The position numbers and the translations under genes were made by a program. A DNA stretch of 64,000 nt, taken from an uncultured Prevotella sp. GTDB taxonomy: Bacteria > Bacteroidota > Bacteroidia > Bacteroidales > Bacteroidaceae. Position 1 is the first letter of the stretch; each line of letters begins with the position of its first letter. Of this stretch, positions 8,921 through 18,432 are shown one piece after another. The stretch lies in NCBI GenBank assembly GCA_905234265.1, contig CAJOHJ010000003.1:158382-222381 (forward strand), in the 5' to 3' direction. The notes under the pieces were generated by a model that was not told the origin of the DNA, did no database searches, and saw nothing but the letters and a program-made list of their open reading frames with translations.

Positions 8921-8937
8921 ATAATTATTATCAGACG

Positions 8938-9663
8938 TTATTCCGGTTTCATGTTAGTGTAAACCGTCTGTACGTCATCAAAGTCCTCCAGTTTCTCAAC
9001 CATCTTGTCAATGGTCTCACGCTCTTCGGGCGTAACGTCCTTCAGGTCGTTAGGTATGCGTGTGAACTCAGCGCCCGTAACCTCGAAGCCGTTTTCCTCC
9101 AAGTGTTTCTGAATGGCAGCGAAGCTTGAGGGGTCGCCATAGATGGTGATGCTGTTTTCCTCTTCGTCCTCGTCATACTCATCATCTACGCCGTAGTCAA
9201 TCAGGTCAAGAATCATTTCGTCCATGTCCAAGCCGTCCTTTTTCTTAAAGGTAAACACCGACTTGTGGTCAAAGAGGAATGACAGTGAGCCCTGTGTGCC
9301 AAGATTGCCGTTGAACTTGTTAAACACCGAGCGCACGTCGCCGACGGTACGCGTAGTGTTGTCCGTCAGAGTGTCCACAAAGATAGCAATTCCGTGAGGT
9401 CCGTATCCCTCGTATGACACTTCCTTGTAATCGCTCTGGTCCTTGCCCATGGCATTCTTTATAGCGCGCTCGATGTTGTCCTTCGGCATGTTCTCGCGCT
9501 TTGCGTTGGCAATGATAGCACGCAGTGCAGGATTGTTCTCTGGCTCAGGACCTCCGGCTTTTACGGCTATTGCTATCTGTTTGCCAATCTTTGTAAAAGT
9601 CTTGGCCATGTGGCCCCACCGCTTCAGCTTTGTTGCCTTACGGTATTCAAATGCTCTTCCCAT
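8938..9663 (-). CDS. YebC/PmpR-family DNA-binding regulatory protein
   Basis: 241 residues, usual length for the family. The N-terminus GRAFEYRKATKLKRWGHMAK, followed by FTKIGKQIAIAVKAGGPEP and ANAKRENMPKDNIERAI, and the segment YEGYGPHGIAIFVDTLTDN are diagnostic of TACO1/YebC proteins. These act either as transcriptional regulators or as translation factors relieving proline-rich stalls. The gene follows pheT on the same strand with a 42-base gap, so co-transcription is likely. Confidence 0.93.
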   Translation of the reverse strand: MGRAFEYRKATKLKRWGHMAKTFTKIGKQIAIAVKAGGPEPENNPALRAIIANAKRENMPKDNIERAIKNAMGKDQSDYKEVSYEGYGPHGIAIFVDTLTDNTTRTVGDVRSVFNKFNGNLGTQGSLSFLFDHKSVFTFKKKDGLDMDEMILDLIDYGVDDEYDEDEEENSITIYGDPSSFAAIQKHLEENGFEVTGAEFTRIPNDLKDVTPEERETIDKMVEKLEDFDDVQTVYTNMKPE

Positions 9664-9705
9664 AAATATCTTTATTAAATAAAATTATCTCTGTGTCTTG
9701 GTTAT

Positions 9706-12153
9706 CTATCGCAGTTCAGCTCCCAGCTGCTTCTTCAGGTTGTCAATGAGCTTGTTCATGATAGCCTCTATCTGCTTGTCGCTCATGGTTTTCTCAGAGT
9801 CCTGCAGAATGAAGTTCACGGCATACGACTTCTTGCCCTTCGGCAGCTTGTCGCCCTCATAGACATCGAAAAGCACTATCTTCTTGAGCAGCTTCTTCTC
9901 AGTCTGGCGGGCCACCTGCTCAATCTGTGCAAACTCTACCGTATCGTCGATGAGCAATGCCAGGTCGCGGCTTACTGCCGGATACTTGGAGATTTCCGTG
10001 TATTCAACTTTCTGCTTCTTGATGGCCTTCATCAAGGCTGTCCAGTTGAATTCTGCATAATATACCGTAGTGTCAATGTCGGCAGCCTTCTGCACGTTCC
10101 TGGCAATAATGCCCATTTCCAGCAGAGTCTTGCCGCCGCGGTTCTCGATAGTGAGTCCTGCCTGGAATATCGGGTTGCTGCTCTTCTTGCGCACCATCAT
10201 TCCCGGCTGCATGCCTATCCTCTGAAGGATGTTGTCGACGTGAGCCGACAATTCAGCAAATATCGTCTCCTCCTTTGCATGCGCCCACGAGCCTTCCACG
10301 CGGTTGCCCGTCATCCACAATGCCAGATGGTACTGCTCGCTGTAGGCCTGCATGGGGTTGTCATCGTTCTGCCTGTCTGCATCAAAGTGGTAGACGTTGC
10401 CGAATTCGAAGAACCTGCAGTTGGCATTCTTGCGCTTGGCGTTATGCTCAATGCTTTCCAGTCCGCCAAAGAGGAGGCTTTCACGCATCACGTTCAAATC
10501 GCTCGACAGCGGATTCATAATGCTGACGACGGTCTTTGAGCCGGCATAGTATGCGCCCTTGGTGAGCGAGTTGTTCAATATCTCGTTGAAGCCGGCACCG
10601 ACCAGCTGCTCTGAAACAATGTTTGCCAGCTTGTGCTTGTAGTCTTCGTCGCCCTTTATCACGAGCGAGGACTTCAGCTGTGTGGGAATTTCCACATTGT
10701 TATATCCATAGATGCGCAGAATTTCCTCCACTACATCACACGGGCGTGTCACGTCAACACGATATGCCGGAACCTTAAGCGTCAGCCCCTGGCCGTTCTC
10801 GCCAAGTATTTCCATGTCGAGCGTCAGACATATCTGCTTCAGCGTAACCAGGTCGATATGCTTGCCTATGAGCGAGTCAACATAGTCGTATTTCAGGTCT
10901 ACGATGGCATCCTCGATGCGCTCCGGATATACGTCCTTTATTTCCATCGACACCTTGCCGCCTGCAAGTTCCTTGCACAGGATGGCAGCATATTTCAGTG
11001 CCTCGATGGTGCCATTGGGGTCGACACCGCGCTCAAAGCGGAACGACGCGTCGGTGGACAGTCCGTGGCGGCGTGCAGACTTTCTGATCCATGTGGGATG
11101 GAAATATGCACTTTCCAGGACTACGTTCTTTGTTGTCTCGTATGTTCCGCTGCCTTTGCCGCCGAAGACTCCGGCTATGCACATCGGCTCTTCAATGTTG
11201 CAGATGGCGAGGTCGCGGTCTGAGAGTTTGTGTTCCTGTCCGTCCAGTGTCTGGAAGGCAGTACCCTCCGGCATGGTCTTGACAACAATCTTGTGGCCTT
11301 TCACCATGTCTGCATCGAAGCAGTGCAGTGGCTGGCCGAGTGCCATCATGACATAGTTGGTTATGTCTACGATATTGTTGATTGGCCTTAGGCCGATAAC
11401 CCTCAGTCTGTCTTGCAGCCATGCCGGCGACTCCTTGACGTCGCAACCGGTGATGCTCACGCAGGCATAGCGCTTGCAGGCTTCTGTGTTTTCTATTACG
11501 ACGTCAATGGGCAGCGAATTGTCGTCTACGGAGAACTCTGTCGTAGAGGGCTTGTGCATTGCCGTCTTGTATCCGTTCTGGCAGAGCCATGCATGAAGGT
11601 CGCGGGCAACACCCCAGTGCGACAGTGCGTCGGCACGGTTGGCCGTGATGTCGACCTCTATCAGCCAGTCACTCTCCAGATGATAGTATTCTGCTGCCGG
11701 AGTGCCGACGACGGCGTCGGAGGGCAGCACGATGATGCCGTCGTGAGAAGTGCCGACACCTATTTCGTCTTCAGCGCAAATCATGCCGAACGACTCTACG
11801 CCACGCAGCTTCGACTTCTTGATGACGAACTCCTTGTCGCCGTCGTAAAGCACGCATCCAAGGTCGGCAACTATCACTTTCTGGCCGGCGGCAACATTGG
11901 GCGCGCCGCAGACTATCTGCTGTGGCTCTCCCTTGCCCAGGTCGACGGTAGTGACATGCAGATGGTCGGAGTCCGGATGGTTTTCGCAAGTAAGCACTTC
12001 GCCTACAAACAAGCCTTTAAGGCCTCCCTTTATGCTCTGCACTTCCTCAAGGGCATCTACTTCAAGACCTGTCGACGTCAATGCATCGCAAACTTGCTGT
12101 GGGGTTAAATCAAAATCAACGTATTCTTTTAACCACTTGTAAGATATGTTCAT
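9706..12153 (-). CDS. pheT: Phenylalanine--tRNA ligase beta subunit
   Basis: 815 residues. Contains, in order, the tRNA-binding OB domain (GLFVGEVLTCENHPDSDHLH, residues about 47-66), B3/B4 editing domain (NIVDITNYVMMALGQPLH), B5 (the DVVEEILRIYGYNNVE region), the core catalytic-like domain and a C-terminal ferredoxin-like anticodon-binding domain (YTEISKYPAVSRDLALLID). Normal length. pheS is not adjacent, which is usual in Bacteroidetes. A -7 box TACTTTTGC lies 35 bases upstream. Confidence 0.96.
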   Translation of the reverse strand: MNISYKWLKEYVDFDLTPQQVCDALTSTGLEVDALEEVQSIKGGLKGLFVGEVLTCENHPDSDHLHVTTVDLGKGEPQQIVCGAPNVAAGQKVIVADLGCVLYDGDKEFVIKKSKLRGVESFGMICAEDEIGVGTSHDGIIVLPSDAVVGTPAAEYYHLESDWLIEVDITANRADALSHWGVARDLHAWLCQNGYKTAMHKPSTTEFSVDDNSLPIDVVIENTEACKRYACVSITGCDVKESPAWLQDRLRVIGLRPINNIVDITNYVMMALGQPLHCFDADMVKGHKIVVKTMPEGTAFQTLDGQEHKLSDRDLAICNIEEPMCIAGVFGGKGSGTYETTKNVVLESAYFHPTWIRKSARRHGLSTDASFRFERGVDPNGTIEALKYAAILCKELAGGKVSMEIKDVYPERIEDAIVDLKYDYVDSLIGKHIDLVTLKQICLTLDMEILGENGQGLTLKVPAYRVDVTRPCDVVEEILRIYGYNNVEIPTQLKSSLVIKGDEDYKHKLANIVSEQLVGAGFNEILNNSLTKGAYYAGSKTVVSIMNPLSSDLNVMRESLLFGGLESIEHNAKRKNANCRFFEFGNVYHFDADRQNDDNPMQAYSEQYHLALWMTGNRVEGSWAHAKEETIFAELSAHVDNILQRIGMQPGMMVRKKSSNPIFQAGLTIENRGGKTLLEMGIIARNVQKAADIDTTVYYAEFNWTALMKAIKKQKVEYTEISKYPAVSRDLALLIDDTVEFAQIEQVARQTEKKLLKKIVLFDVYEGDKLPKGKKSYAVNFILQDSEKTMSDKQIEAIMNKLIDNLKKQLGAELR

Positions 12154-12187
12154 TTCTCAATAAAATAAATGTTTCAGAAAAAACAGT

Positions 12188-12196
12188 GCAAAAGTA
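12188..12196 (-). promoter_or_regulatory. pheT promoter -7 box
   Basis: Minus-strand TACTTTTGC at 12188-12196, 35 bases before the pheT ATG. The rest of the gap 12197-12288 holds nothing I can name. Confidence 0.55.
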
Positions 12197-12288
12197 CTAA
12201 AACCTAATCAAACTACCAAATTTATTATTCTGTTTTAGCTGTTATCAGACAATTAATCTTCTCTGCTCTGCATTTGCTGTTCACCAAC

Positions 12289-12414
12289 AACATGCAGAGA
12301 AAAAAAATTATCTCCGTAAGATAATTTTGTAAGTCATTGAGATAGATTTTTATCTCCGTAAGATAATTTCGTAACATGCAGAGATAATTTCGTAACATGC
12401 AGAGATAATTCCTC
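12289..12414. repeat. 21-bp modular tandem array (copy 2 of dispersed family)
   Basis: Six full 21-bp units (12289, 12310, 12331, 12352, 12373, 12394). The last unit overlaps the first two bases of the rnz stop codon complement (12413-12415), so the array begins directly at the end of that gene. Confidence 0.92.
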
Positions 12415-13345
12415 AGACGTCGAAGACATCGCCTTCGGCCGTAAGCCTGGAGTTCTCGAAAACCTCCTTGGCCTCACGCAGCAGCACCGTCTCGTCATCG
12501 TAACGCGATGAATAGTGGCCCAGCAGCAGCTGGCCGGCACCGGCATCGCGCGCTACGGTTGCAGCCTGTCGCGCCGTGCTGTGGAAGTACTTCTCGGCCA
12601 TGGCGACATTGTCGTCGGCATAAGTGCTTTCATGATAGACGGTATTGACACCAGCAATGGCCTCATGCAACGATGGCATATAGCGCGTGTCGCTGAGGTA
12701 GGCGTAGCTTCTGGGCTGGTCGGCGGGCCTGACAAGCTTGTCGTTGCTAACCGTCTCGCCGTCGGCAGTCATCCAGTCGGCACCGTTTTTGATATTGTCT
12801 GCCTGGCTGATGGGGATGCCGTAGAAGTCCATCATGTCGCGGCGTATATGCGGCCGCTGTGGCTTCTCGCGGAACAGGAAGCCACAGCAGCCGATGCGAT
12901 GCTCCAGAGGAATTGTGGTTACGGTAAGGCTTCTGTCCTCATAGACAACCTTCTGCACACTGCTGTCCAACGGCACGCACTTGACGTCGAAGCCGAAGTC
13001 GCTCCGCCCGTGGCCGTCACGGCAGAACACATTCATCTGGACTTCCAGCACCTCGAAGAGCTGGGCAGGGGCATAGACGGTCAGCGGTGCCGTGCGCCCC
13101 AGAAGGCCGAAGGTACTCAACATGCCCATCAGTCCGAAACAGTGATCGCCATGCAGATGGCTGATGAATACGGCGCTGATCTTGGTAAACCTCAGCCGCG
13201 AGCGCCGCAGCTGCACCTGCGTACCCTCGCCGCAGTCGACGAGGAACAGCTTGCCCCTAACCTCTACCACCTGGGCAGAAGCATAGTGCCTAAGTGTCGG
13301 CAGTGCACTGCCGCAGCCTAATATGTGAATTCTGAATGGTTCCAC
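12413..13345 (-). CDS. rnz: Ribonuclease Z (tRNA 3' processing endonuclease)
   Basis: 310 residues. Metallo-beta-lactamase fold enzyme that removes 3' trailers from tRNA precursors. Seen: N-terminal ILGCGSALPTLRHYASAQVV, LVDCGEGTQVQLRRS, the metal motif SHLHGDHCFGL (residues about 63-73), and later HESTYADD and GHYSSRY. Length is typical of bacterial RNase Z. Encoded CCA is absent from the tRNAs in this window, consistent with a need for 3' trimming and CCA addition. 30 bases separate it from the upstream lipoprotein gene. Confidence 0.94.
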   Translation of the reverse strand: MEPFRIHILGCGSALPTLRHYASAQVVEVRGKLFLVDCGEGTQVQLRRSRLRFTKISAVFISHLHGDHCFGLMGMLSTFGLLGRTAPLTVYAPAQLFEVLEVQMNVFCRDGHGRSDFGFDVKCVPLDSSVQKVVYEDRSLTVTTIPLEHRIGCCGFLFREKPQRPHIRRDMMDFYGIPISQADNIKNGADWMTADGETVSNDKLVRPADQPRSYAYLSDTRYMPSLHEAIAGVNTVYHESTYADDNVAMAEKYFHSTARQAATVARDAGAGQLLLGHYSSRYDDETVLLREAKEVFENSRLTAEGDVFDV

Positions 13346-13375
13346 GGTTATTACGCAAAACGGGCCATGCCTGGA

Positions 13376-14038
13376 CTACATCTGGAAATCGTCGAACGAC
13401 GACTCTTCCAGCTCTACATTGGAGCCATAGCTTGCCTTGGGCTTCTGCCTGCCGTACTCAAAAGTGTCTTCACTGTCCTTGAAGATTAATGAGTCGGGGC
13501 CAAGGGAGACTATGTCGTAATAGTATGTCTCATCGTCTTCACTGCCACCTTCACGCACCAGGACTATCTCCAGCTGGCCCCTGTTCAGACGCCATGTCTT
13601 GTAGATAATTCCGTTATTGTCGATGCTCTCGACGACACCGCCTTCCTTGATGCTTATGCCCACTTCGTCACTGCCGTCAAGTGGATTGGGCATCACCCAG
13701 TTGCCAAGGAGCGTCATCTGGTTGATTACCATCTCGGCCTTGGTCTTGTCGGCATTGGGCAATACGGCCATGCGGTCGCCGGCATGAATGCCGCCATACA
13801 CCTTGCCGTTATCACGGGCATCGGAAATGTCGATGCTCAGCGTGTCGCCAACGTCGGTGATGAGCTGCAAGGTGTTCATTGCCGTTGCCTCACCGCAAAC
13901 GCCATATATCGTCGGGTCTATCTGCGAGATGCGTGCCGAGTCGCCGTCGTCGAACGGCACCTTCTGAGTCTTGCCGCCGCAGGATGAAATAACGAGCAAT
14001 GCCACTGCGGCCACCGATGCTATCAATAAGTTCTTCAT
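13376..14038 (-). CDS. Bacteroidetes lipoprotein of unknown function (lipocalin-like length)
   Basis: 220 residues. Lipoprotein signal peptide with lipobox VISSC (Cys about residue 20). The mature part is beta-rich with repeated short strands (TLSIDISDARDNGKVYGGI, NNGIIYKTWRLNRGQLEIVL), which suggests a lipocalin-like barrel, and ends in an acidic tail. Not recognised further. Followed by rnz after 30 bases and preceded by mazG after 76 bases. Confidence 0.7.
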   Translation of the reverse strand: MKNLLIASVAAVALLVISSCGGKTQKVPFDDGDSARISQIDPTIYGVCGEATAMNTLQLITDVGDTLSIDISDARDNGKVYGGIHAGDRMAVLPNADKTKAEMVINQMTLLGNWVMPNPLDGSDEVGISIKEGGVVESIDNNGIIYKTWRLNRGQLEIVLVREGGSEDDETYYYDIVSLGPDSLIFKDSEDTFEYGRQKPKASYGSNVELEESSFDDFQM

Positions 14039-14114
14039 AATAGTAATGTTTTGTTTATATACGTTTATTGCAAAATTTTATTTCATACGCGCCTCTGCCG
14101 TCGGTGACAGGCCT

Positions 14115-14906
14115 TCAGGCATCTGCCTCTTGGCTCTTCGCCTCGTTCCAGAGACGGTCCATCTCTTCCAGCGACATGTCTGCAAGAGGACGCCCCTGCT
14201 TGAGGCTATGGTCTTCAATGTAGTTAAAGCGGCGGATGAACTTCTGGTTGGCCTTTTCCAGAGCATTGTCAGGATTGATGTGGTAGAGGCGTGCAGCGTT
14301 GATCAGAGAGAACAGGAAGTCGCCGAATTCGGCCTCTGCCTTTTCCTTGTCGGCAGCCTCAAGCTCTGCCTCCAGCTCGCCAAGCTCTTCACGCACCTTG
14401 TCCCACACGTCACGGCGTTCTTCCCAGTCGAAACCGACATTGCGGGCTTTGTCCTGTATCCTGTAGGACTTTATAAGCGAAGGCAGGGAAGCCGGAACAC
14501 CCGACAGAACGCGCTTGTTGCCGTCCTTCTCCTTGAGTTTTATCTGCTCCCAAGTCTCAAGAACCTGCTGGACACTGTTGGCAACAGCCTCGCCATAGAC
14601 ATGTGGATGGCGGAAAATCAGTTTGTCGCAGAGCTTGTTGCAGACATCGGCTACGTCGAAAGTTTCCTTTTCCTCGCCGATTTTAGCATAGAAGCAGACA
14701 TGCAGAAGCACGTCGCCAAGTTCCTTGCAAATCTCTTTTTGGTCGTCGCGAATCAAGGCGTCGCAAAGTTCGTAGGTCTCCTCTATCGTATTTGGCCGCA
14801 GACTCTCGTTAGTCTGCTTGCGGTCCCAAGGACATTCCTTGCGCAGGCGGTCGAGTACGTCCAACAGCCTGCCGAAAGCCTCCATTTTCTCTTCTCGTGT
14901 ATGCAT
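14115..14906 (-). CDS. mazG: Nucleoside triphosphate pyrophosphohydrolase MazG
   Basis: 263 residues with two MazG-type helical modules. Seen: LRKECPWDRKQTNESLRPN, EETYELCDALI with EELGD-like metal-binding acids KELGDVLLHVCFYAKI, and RHPHVYGE, then the second module with EELGELEAELEAADKEKAEAEFGDFLFSLINAARL. The enzyme hydrolyses NTPs to NMP and pyrophosphate. Length is standard. 36 bases downstream of nspC on the same strand. Confidence 0.93.
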   Translation of the reverse strand: MHTREEKMEAFGRLLDVLDRLRKECPWDRKQTNESLRPNTIEETYELCDALIRDDQKEICKELGDVLLHVCFYAKIGEEKETFDVADVCNKLCDKLIFRHPHVYGEAVANSVQQVLETWEQIKLKEKDGNKRVLSGVPASLPSLIKSYRIQDKARNVGFDWEERRDVWDKVREELGELEAELEAADKEKAEAEFGDFLFSLINAARLYHINPDNALEKANQKFIRRFNYIEDHSLKQGRPLADMSLEEMDRLWNEAKSQEADA

Positions 14907-14942
14907 ATATATAATAATGTGTCTGTTTGTCTGCCGGCAGTG

Positions 14943-16064
14943 TCAGTCCATGCGGTCGCGATAGTCTTCGTAAGTATACCTGCGCAGCGTTTCCTCGCTG
15001 CCGTCAAGGCGGCGGATGGCTATCGACGGATGGGTAATGCCGTTAAACGTATTTGTCTTTACTGTTGTATAGTGTATCATGTCTTCAAACACTATCCGGT
15101 CGCCGACATGCAGTTCCCTGTCAAACTGCCAGTAGCCCATGAAGTCGCCGCTAAGGCAGCTGTTGCCGCCAAGCCTGTAGCAGGAGGCACTGCCGTCGAC
15201 AGCCTCGTCGGTGTGTACGGCACCTCGGACAGCCGGAAAGTAGGGCATCTCAAGGCAGTCGGGCATGTGGCATGTGAAGCTGACATCAAGAATAGCCGTC
15301 TTGATATGATTGTCTTCAACTATGTCGATAACGCTGGCCACCAGTTCGCCAGTCTGCCAGGCAAAGGCACTCCCAGGTTCGAAAATCACCTTCAGGTGCG
15401 GCCATCGCTCATGAAATCCGGCCATCAGCTCCACCAGCAGGTCTATGTCATAATCACGGCGTGTCAGCAAATGACCGCCTCCAAAGTTTATCCATTCTAT
15501 CTGGGGCAGCCATCTGCCGAACTTGTCTTCGATATGCTTCAGTGTGCGCTGGAAGACGTCTGAGCCGTTCTCGCAGTGGCAGTGGCAGTGAAAGCCCCTG
15601 ATGTCAGCAGGAAGCACGGAAGGCAGCTGGTCGGCAGATATGCCGAAGCGCGTGCCAGGGGCGCATGGATTATACAGCAGCGTCTCCACTTCTGAATACT
15701 CCGGATTTATCCTAATGCCTATAGAGCAGTCTTTTGCCCTTGTGTGCAGGCGTTCGTACTGGGAAAGGGAATTGAAAGTCAGATGACTGGAGCAGGCTGC
15801 GATTTCGTCAAACTCGTCATCCTTATATGCCGGGGAATATGTATGCGACTTGGCGCCGAATTCTTCAAAGGCAAGCCTGGCTTCCCATAGCGAGCTTGCA
15901 GTGGTCGAACGGATGTATTCACGGAATATGGGGAACGTCTTCCACAATGCAAATGCCTTGAAGGCCAATATCCACTCAGAGTCCGTCTGCTGCGCAACAC
16001 GCCTGATCAGCTGCAGGTTGTTCCGCAGGCGCTGCTCGTCTAAAATATAATATGGTGTGTTCAT
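14943..16064 (-). CDS. nspC: Carboxynorspermidine decarboxylase
   Basis: 373 residues from the ATG at 16064; the longer frame to 16148 would run into the nitrilase gene. PLP-dependent, alanine-racemase-fold decarboxylase that makes (nor)spermidine from its carboxylated precursor, the polyamine route of Bacteroidetes. Seen: ILAFKAFALWK (PLP lysine), HCHCENGSD, EWINFGGGHLLTRRDYD, EPGSAFAW, and CYRLGGNSCLSGDFMG (Cys-Asp at the second half of the active site). The start is four bases past the nitrilase stop, arguing for translational coupling. Confidence 0.9.
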   Translation of the reverse strand: MNTPYYILDEQRLRNNLQLIRRVAQQTDSEWILAFKAFALWKTFPIFREYIRSTTASSLWEARLAFEEFGAKSHTYSPAYKDDEFDEIAACSSHLTFNSLSQYERLHTRAKDCSIGIRINPEYSEVETLLYNPCAPGTRFGISADQLPSVLPADIRGFHCHCHCENGSDVFQRTLKHIEDKFGRWLPQIEWINFGGGHLLTRRDYDIDLLVELMAGFHERWPHLKVIFEPGSAFAWQTGELVASVIDIVEDNHIKTAILDVSFTCHMPDCLEMPYFPAVRGAVHTDEAVDGSASCYRLGGNSCLSGDFMGYWQFDRELHVGDRIVFEDMIHYTTVKTNTFNGITHPSIAIRRLDGSEETLRRYTYEDYRDRMD

Positions 16065-16068
16065 TGTC

Positions 16069-16857
16069 TCAAGGCTTGCATCCGTAGTAAAAATTATCAC
16101 CGTCGGCCAGCACATTGAACTTATTCCTGCGCCGCACCAGTTCGTCAATGTCCAGATGTGCCGTCAGAACTTCTTCTTGTCCAGAAGCGTTTGCTGCTGC
16201 AACTACGTTCCCTATGGGATCGATAACGGCAGTCTCACCAATGTAGTTACACATCAGGTCCTGCCCTACTCTGTTTGCTGCAATCACGTAGCACTGGTTT
16301 TCTATGGCCCTGGCACGTGGAAGAACCTGCCACGCCGACTGCCGGGAGTCAGGCCAGTTGGCCACTATGATTATGGCATCAAACTCACGCCCAGTGGTAT
16401 AGCGGCACCATCCGGGAAAACGCAGGTCATAGCATGTAAGAAGAAGAAATCTGACTCCCCTGTATTCTACAATGACATGCTCGTTGCCGGGAACATAATA
16501 CTTATCTTCCTGCCCGTAGGAGAACAAATGGTGCTTATCGTAGAACACCGTCTTCCCACTGCAGCCGTCGACAAAATAATGGCGGTTACGGAAAGTCCCG
16601 TCAGGCAATCTTATCGCCAGACTGCCGGAAATGGCACACTGACGGTCACGCGCTGTCTGCTCCATCCACAGCAATGCAGCATTGTGTTCAGAGTCGTGGG
16701 CTATCTTGTGTGGCTCCGTGGCAAATCCGGTACTCCACATTTCAGGCAGCACATAGACGTCAGCACTGCCGGAACTGGCTACCAGCGATGCAGCATTGCG
16801 AATGTTGTATTCAGCATCTGCCCATTTTATGTCTGTCTGTAATAGGGAAACTTTCAA
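16069..16857 (-). CDS. Nitrilase-superfamily amidohydrolase (omega-amidase-like)
   Basis: 262 residues. Carbon-nitrogen hydrolase fold with the Glu-Lys-Cys triad visible in VLPEMWSTGF (Glu about 39), YDKHHLFSYG (Lys about 107) and LLTCYDLRFPGW (Cys about 141). The sequence pattern MWSTGF and CYDLRFP matches the YafV/NIT2 omega-amidase branch, which hydrolyses alpha-ketoglutaramate. The start overlaps the upstream lipoprotein stop by four bases (ATGA), and nspC starts four bases after its stop. Confidence 0.87.
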   Translation of the reverse strand: MKVSLLQTDIKWADAEYNIRNAASLVASSGSADVYVLPEMWSTGFATEPHKIAHDSEHNAALLWMEQTARDRQCAISGSLAIRLPDGTFRNRHYFVDGCSGKTVFYDKHHLFSYGQEDKYYVPGNEHVIVEYRGVRFLLLTCYDLRFPGWCRYTTGREFDAIIIVANWPDSRQSAWQVLPRARAIENQCYVIAANRVGQDLMCNYIGETAVIDPIGNVVAAANASGQEEVLTAHLDIDELVRRRNKFNVLADGDNFYYGCKP

Positions 16858-17651
16858 TACTCTTTGATTTTTGTTGTCAGCCTGCCGTCCCTGCTGACTA
16901 TGTTAGCAATGACATAGCTTGTGGCTTCGTTGGGAACGCACAGATGGGCATTGAAATGGAAGCCTTCACCGTCAGAGAACTCATATATCATGTCATTCAG
17001 TATGGCATTGGCAAGGAATTCTTCAGGGACAAGCTTGGCATACTGCTGCTTCCTGATGTCTCTTGAGAACACCTGCTGACTGCCTTTGAAAACACTGACG
17101 TGAACTATGTTGTCATAATATACCTGGTCAACCATAATGCCGTCATCGTTAAGCTGACGGCTAACAACCTTATATCGCGTAGGGTTGATTGCTGTGTAGC
17201 AATGGTATCTCTGCCCTTCGAGGAACACAACAGTGTCGCGCTTCAAGACTTCTGTGAGAGTCTGAATGACTGGTGCAGAACGCTGGAAGACATCGTCAGC
17301 ATCCAACTGCTGCTTCTCTAACTTTATGGCTTCACCGTTGCTGTTCTCGAACCAAAGCAGGTGTTCCGACTGCTTTGATATATGATAGCCTGCCGAAGTG
17401 CCTATATAGATGGTGTCATCCACTATCTTGAAATAAGAGGGCAGCGAAACAGTGTCAGGATAATACACCGTATCGCCCTGAACCTTGAAAAACACTTCCT
17501 CGGTATCCTGATTAAGCCAGACACCCTGCAACAGAGCCTTGGCTTCCCTGCTTTCCTTGCGCTCCTGACTGCCATTCGCGGAGTTTCTGCACCCTGCAAA
17601 CAACATGACAAGCACAAGCATGATACTCAAAGAAACTGACAGCCTGTTCAT
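16854..17651 (-). CDS. Bacteroidetes lipoprotein of unknown function (possibly DUF4738-like)
   Basis: 265 residues. Lipoprotein signal with lipobox MLFAGC (Cys about 21). Beta-rich mature region with LLQGVWLNQDTEEVFFKVQG near the start and a hydrophilic middle. I do not recognise a function; the layout is reminiscent of the DUF4738 lipoproteins, which is a weak recollection. First gene of an apparent minus-strand run lipoprotein-nitrilase-nspC-mazG with four-base overlap to the nitrilase. Confidence 0.68.
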   Translation of the reverse strand: MNRLSVSLSIMLVLVMLFAGCRNSANGSQERKESREAKALLQGVWLNQDTEEVFFKVQGDTVYYPDTVSLPSYFKIVDDTIYIGTSAGYHISKQSEHLLWFENSNGEAIKLEKQQLDADDVFQRSAPVIQTLTEVLKRDTVVFLEGQRYHCYTAINPTRYKVVSRQLNDDGIMVDQVYYDNIVHVSVFKGSQQVFSRDIRKQQYAKLVPEEFLANAILNDMIYEFSDGEGFHFNAHLCVPNEATSYVIANIVSRDGRLTTKIKEY

Positions 17652-17750
17652 CTTTTAACCTTTTATAAACAAATAGCCTATTACTTATATGGAAAAGCGC
17701 ATAAGTTTCACACACAAAACCAATAATCTATTCAATAAGCCTGCTGCTCG

Positions 17751-18299
17751 TCAATCAAAGACTTCTGCATCCTTGAGGTATGGCAGCTTATGATCCTTCT
17801 CGCTTGTCAGCACTCGGTCCATGTCTATCGGCCAGTCAATGCCCACCTGCGGGTCGTCCCATCTGATGCCGCCGTCAGCCTGAGGGGCGTAGACGTTGTC
17901 AACCTTATATGTGAAGATTGCCTCCTCACTCAGCACCAGGAAGCCATGCGCGAAACCACGGGGAATGAAGAACTGCCGCTTGTTGTCTTCGCTAAGCTCC
18001 ACCATTACATGCTGGCCAAATGTCTTGCTTGACTTCCGCAAGTCCACGGCAACGTCAACCACCTTGCCTTTAATGACCCTTACAAGCTTTGCCTGCGACC
18101 ACTCTCCCTTCTGGAAATGCAAGCCGCGCAAAACTCCGTAAGAGGACTTGGATTCATTATCTTGCACGAAATGTATATCGCCGATGTTGCTCTTGAACTC
18201 GTCTTCCTTCCAGGCCTCAAAGAAATATCCTCTCGCATCATTAAAGACCTTTGGCTCAATGACATACACCCCTTCAATCTCTGTTTTCTTAAAAATCAT
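17751..18299 (-). CDS. rmlC: dTDP-4-dehydrorhamnose 3,5-epimerase
   Basis: 182 residues. Cupin-fold epimerase of dTDP-L-rhamnose synthesis. Seen: DARGYFFEAWKEDEF, FVQDNESKSSYGVLRGLHFQ (catalytic His), KVVDVAVDLRKSSKTFGQ, FFIPRGFAHGFLVLSEEA, and DPQVGIDWP. The partner rmlA is 23 kb away at 41613 and rmlB/rmlD are not in the window, so the pathway genes are scattered here. Confidence 0.96.
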   Translation of the reverse strand: MIFKKTEIEGVYVIEPKVFNDARGYFFEAWKEDEFKSNIGDIHFVQDNESKSSYGVLRGLHFQKGEWSQAKLVRVIKGKVVDVAVDLRKSSKTFGQHVMVELSEDNKRQFFIPRGFAHGFLVLSEEAIFTYKVDNVYAPQADGGIRWDDPQVGIDWPIDMDRVLTSEKDHKLPYLKDAEVFD

Positions 18300-18326
18300 A
18301 GCGCCTAAACTTTAGTTTATAACGAT

Positions 18327-18335
18327 GCAAAATTA
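18327..18335 (-). promoter_or_regulatory. rmlC promoter -7 box
   Basis: Minus-strand TAATTTTGC at 18327-18335, 28 bases before the rmlC start. It lies back to back with the -7 box at 18421. Confidence 0.55.
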
Positions 18336-18420
18336 CAAAATATATTCTGTTTAGAGATAGTTTTTTGCCTTTTTCTGAAATTTTTATAAGCTTTTTTATT
18401 TGTCGTTTCAAAAAAAAACG

Positions 18421-18429
18421 TAATTTTGC
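18421..18429 (+). promoter_or_regulatory. Promoter -7 box of the HU/SPOR gene
   Basis: TAATTTTGC at 18421-18429 with TTTG near 18400. The GTG start at 18433 is four bases downstream, so the mRNA would have essentially no leader. Confidence 0.6.
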
Positions 18430-18432
18430 ATC

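Noticed and set aside
13971..15563. Plus-strand frame of 530 codons over mazG and nspC
   Set aside because: Antisense shadow of two clearly recognisable minus-strand enzymes.
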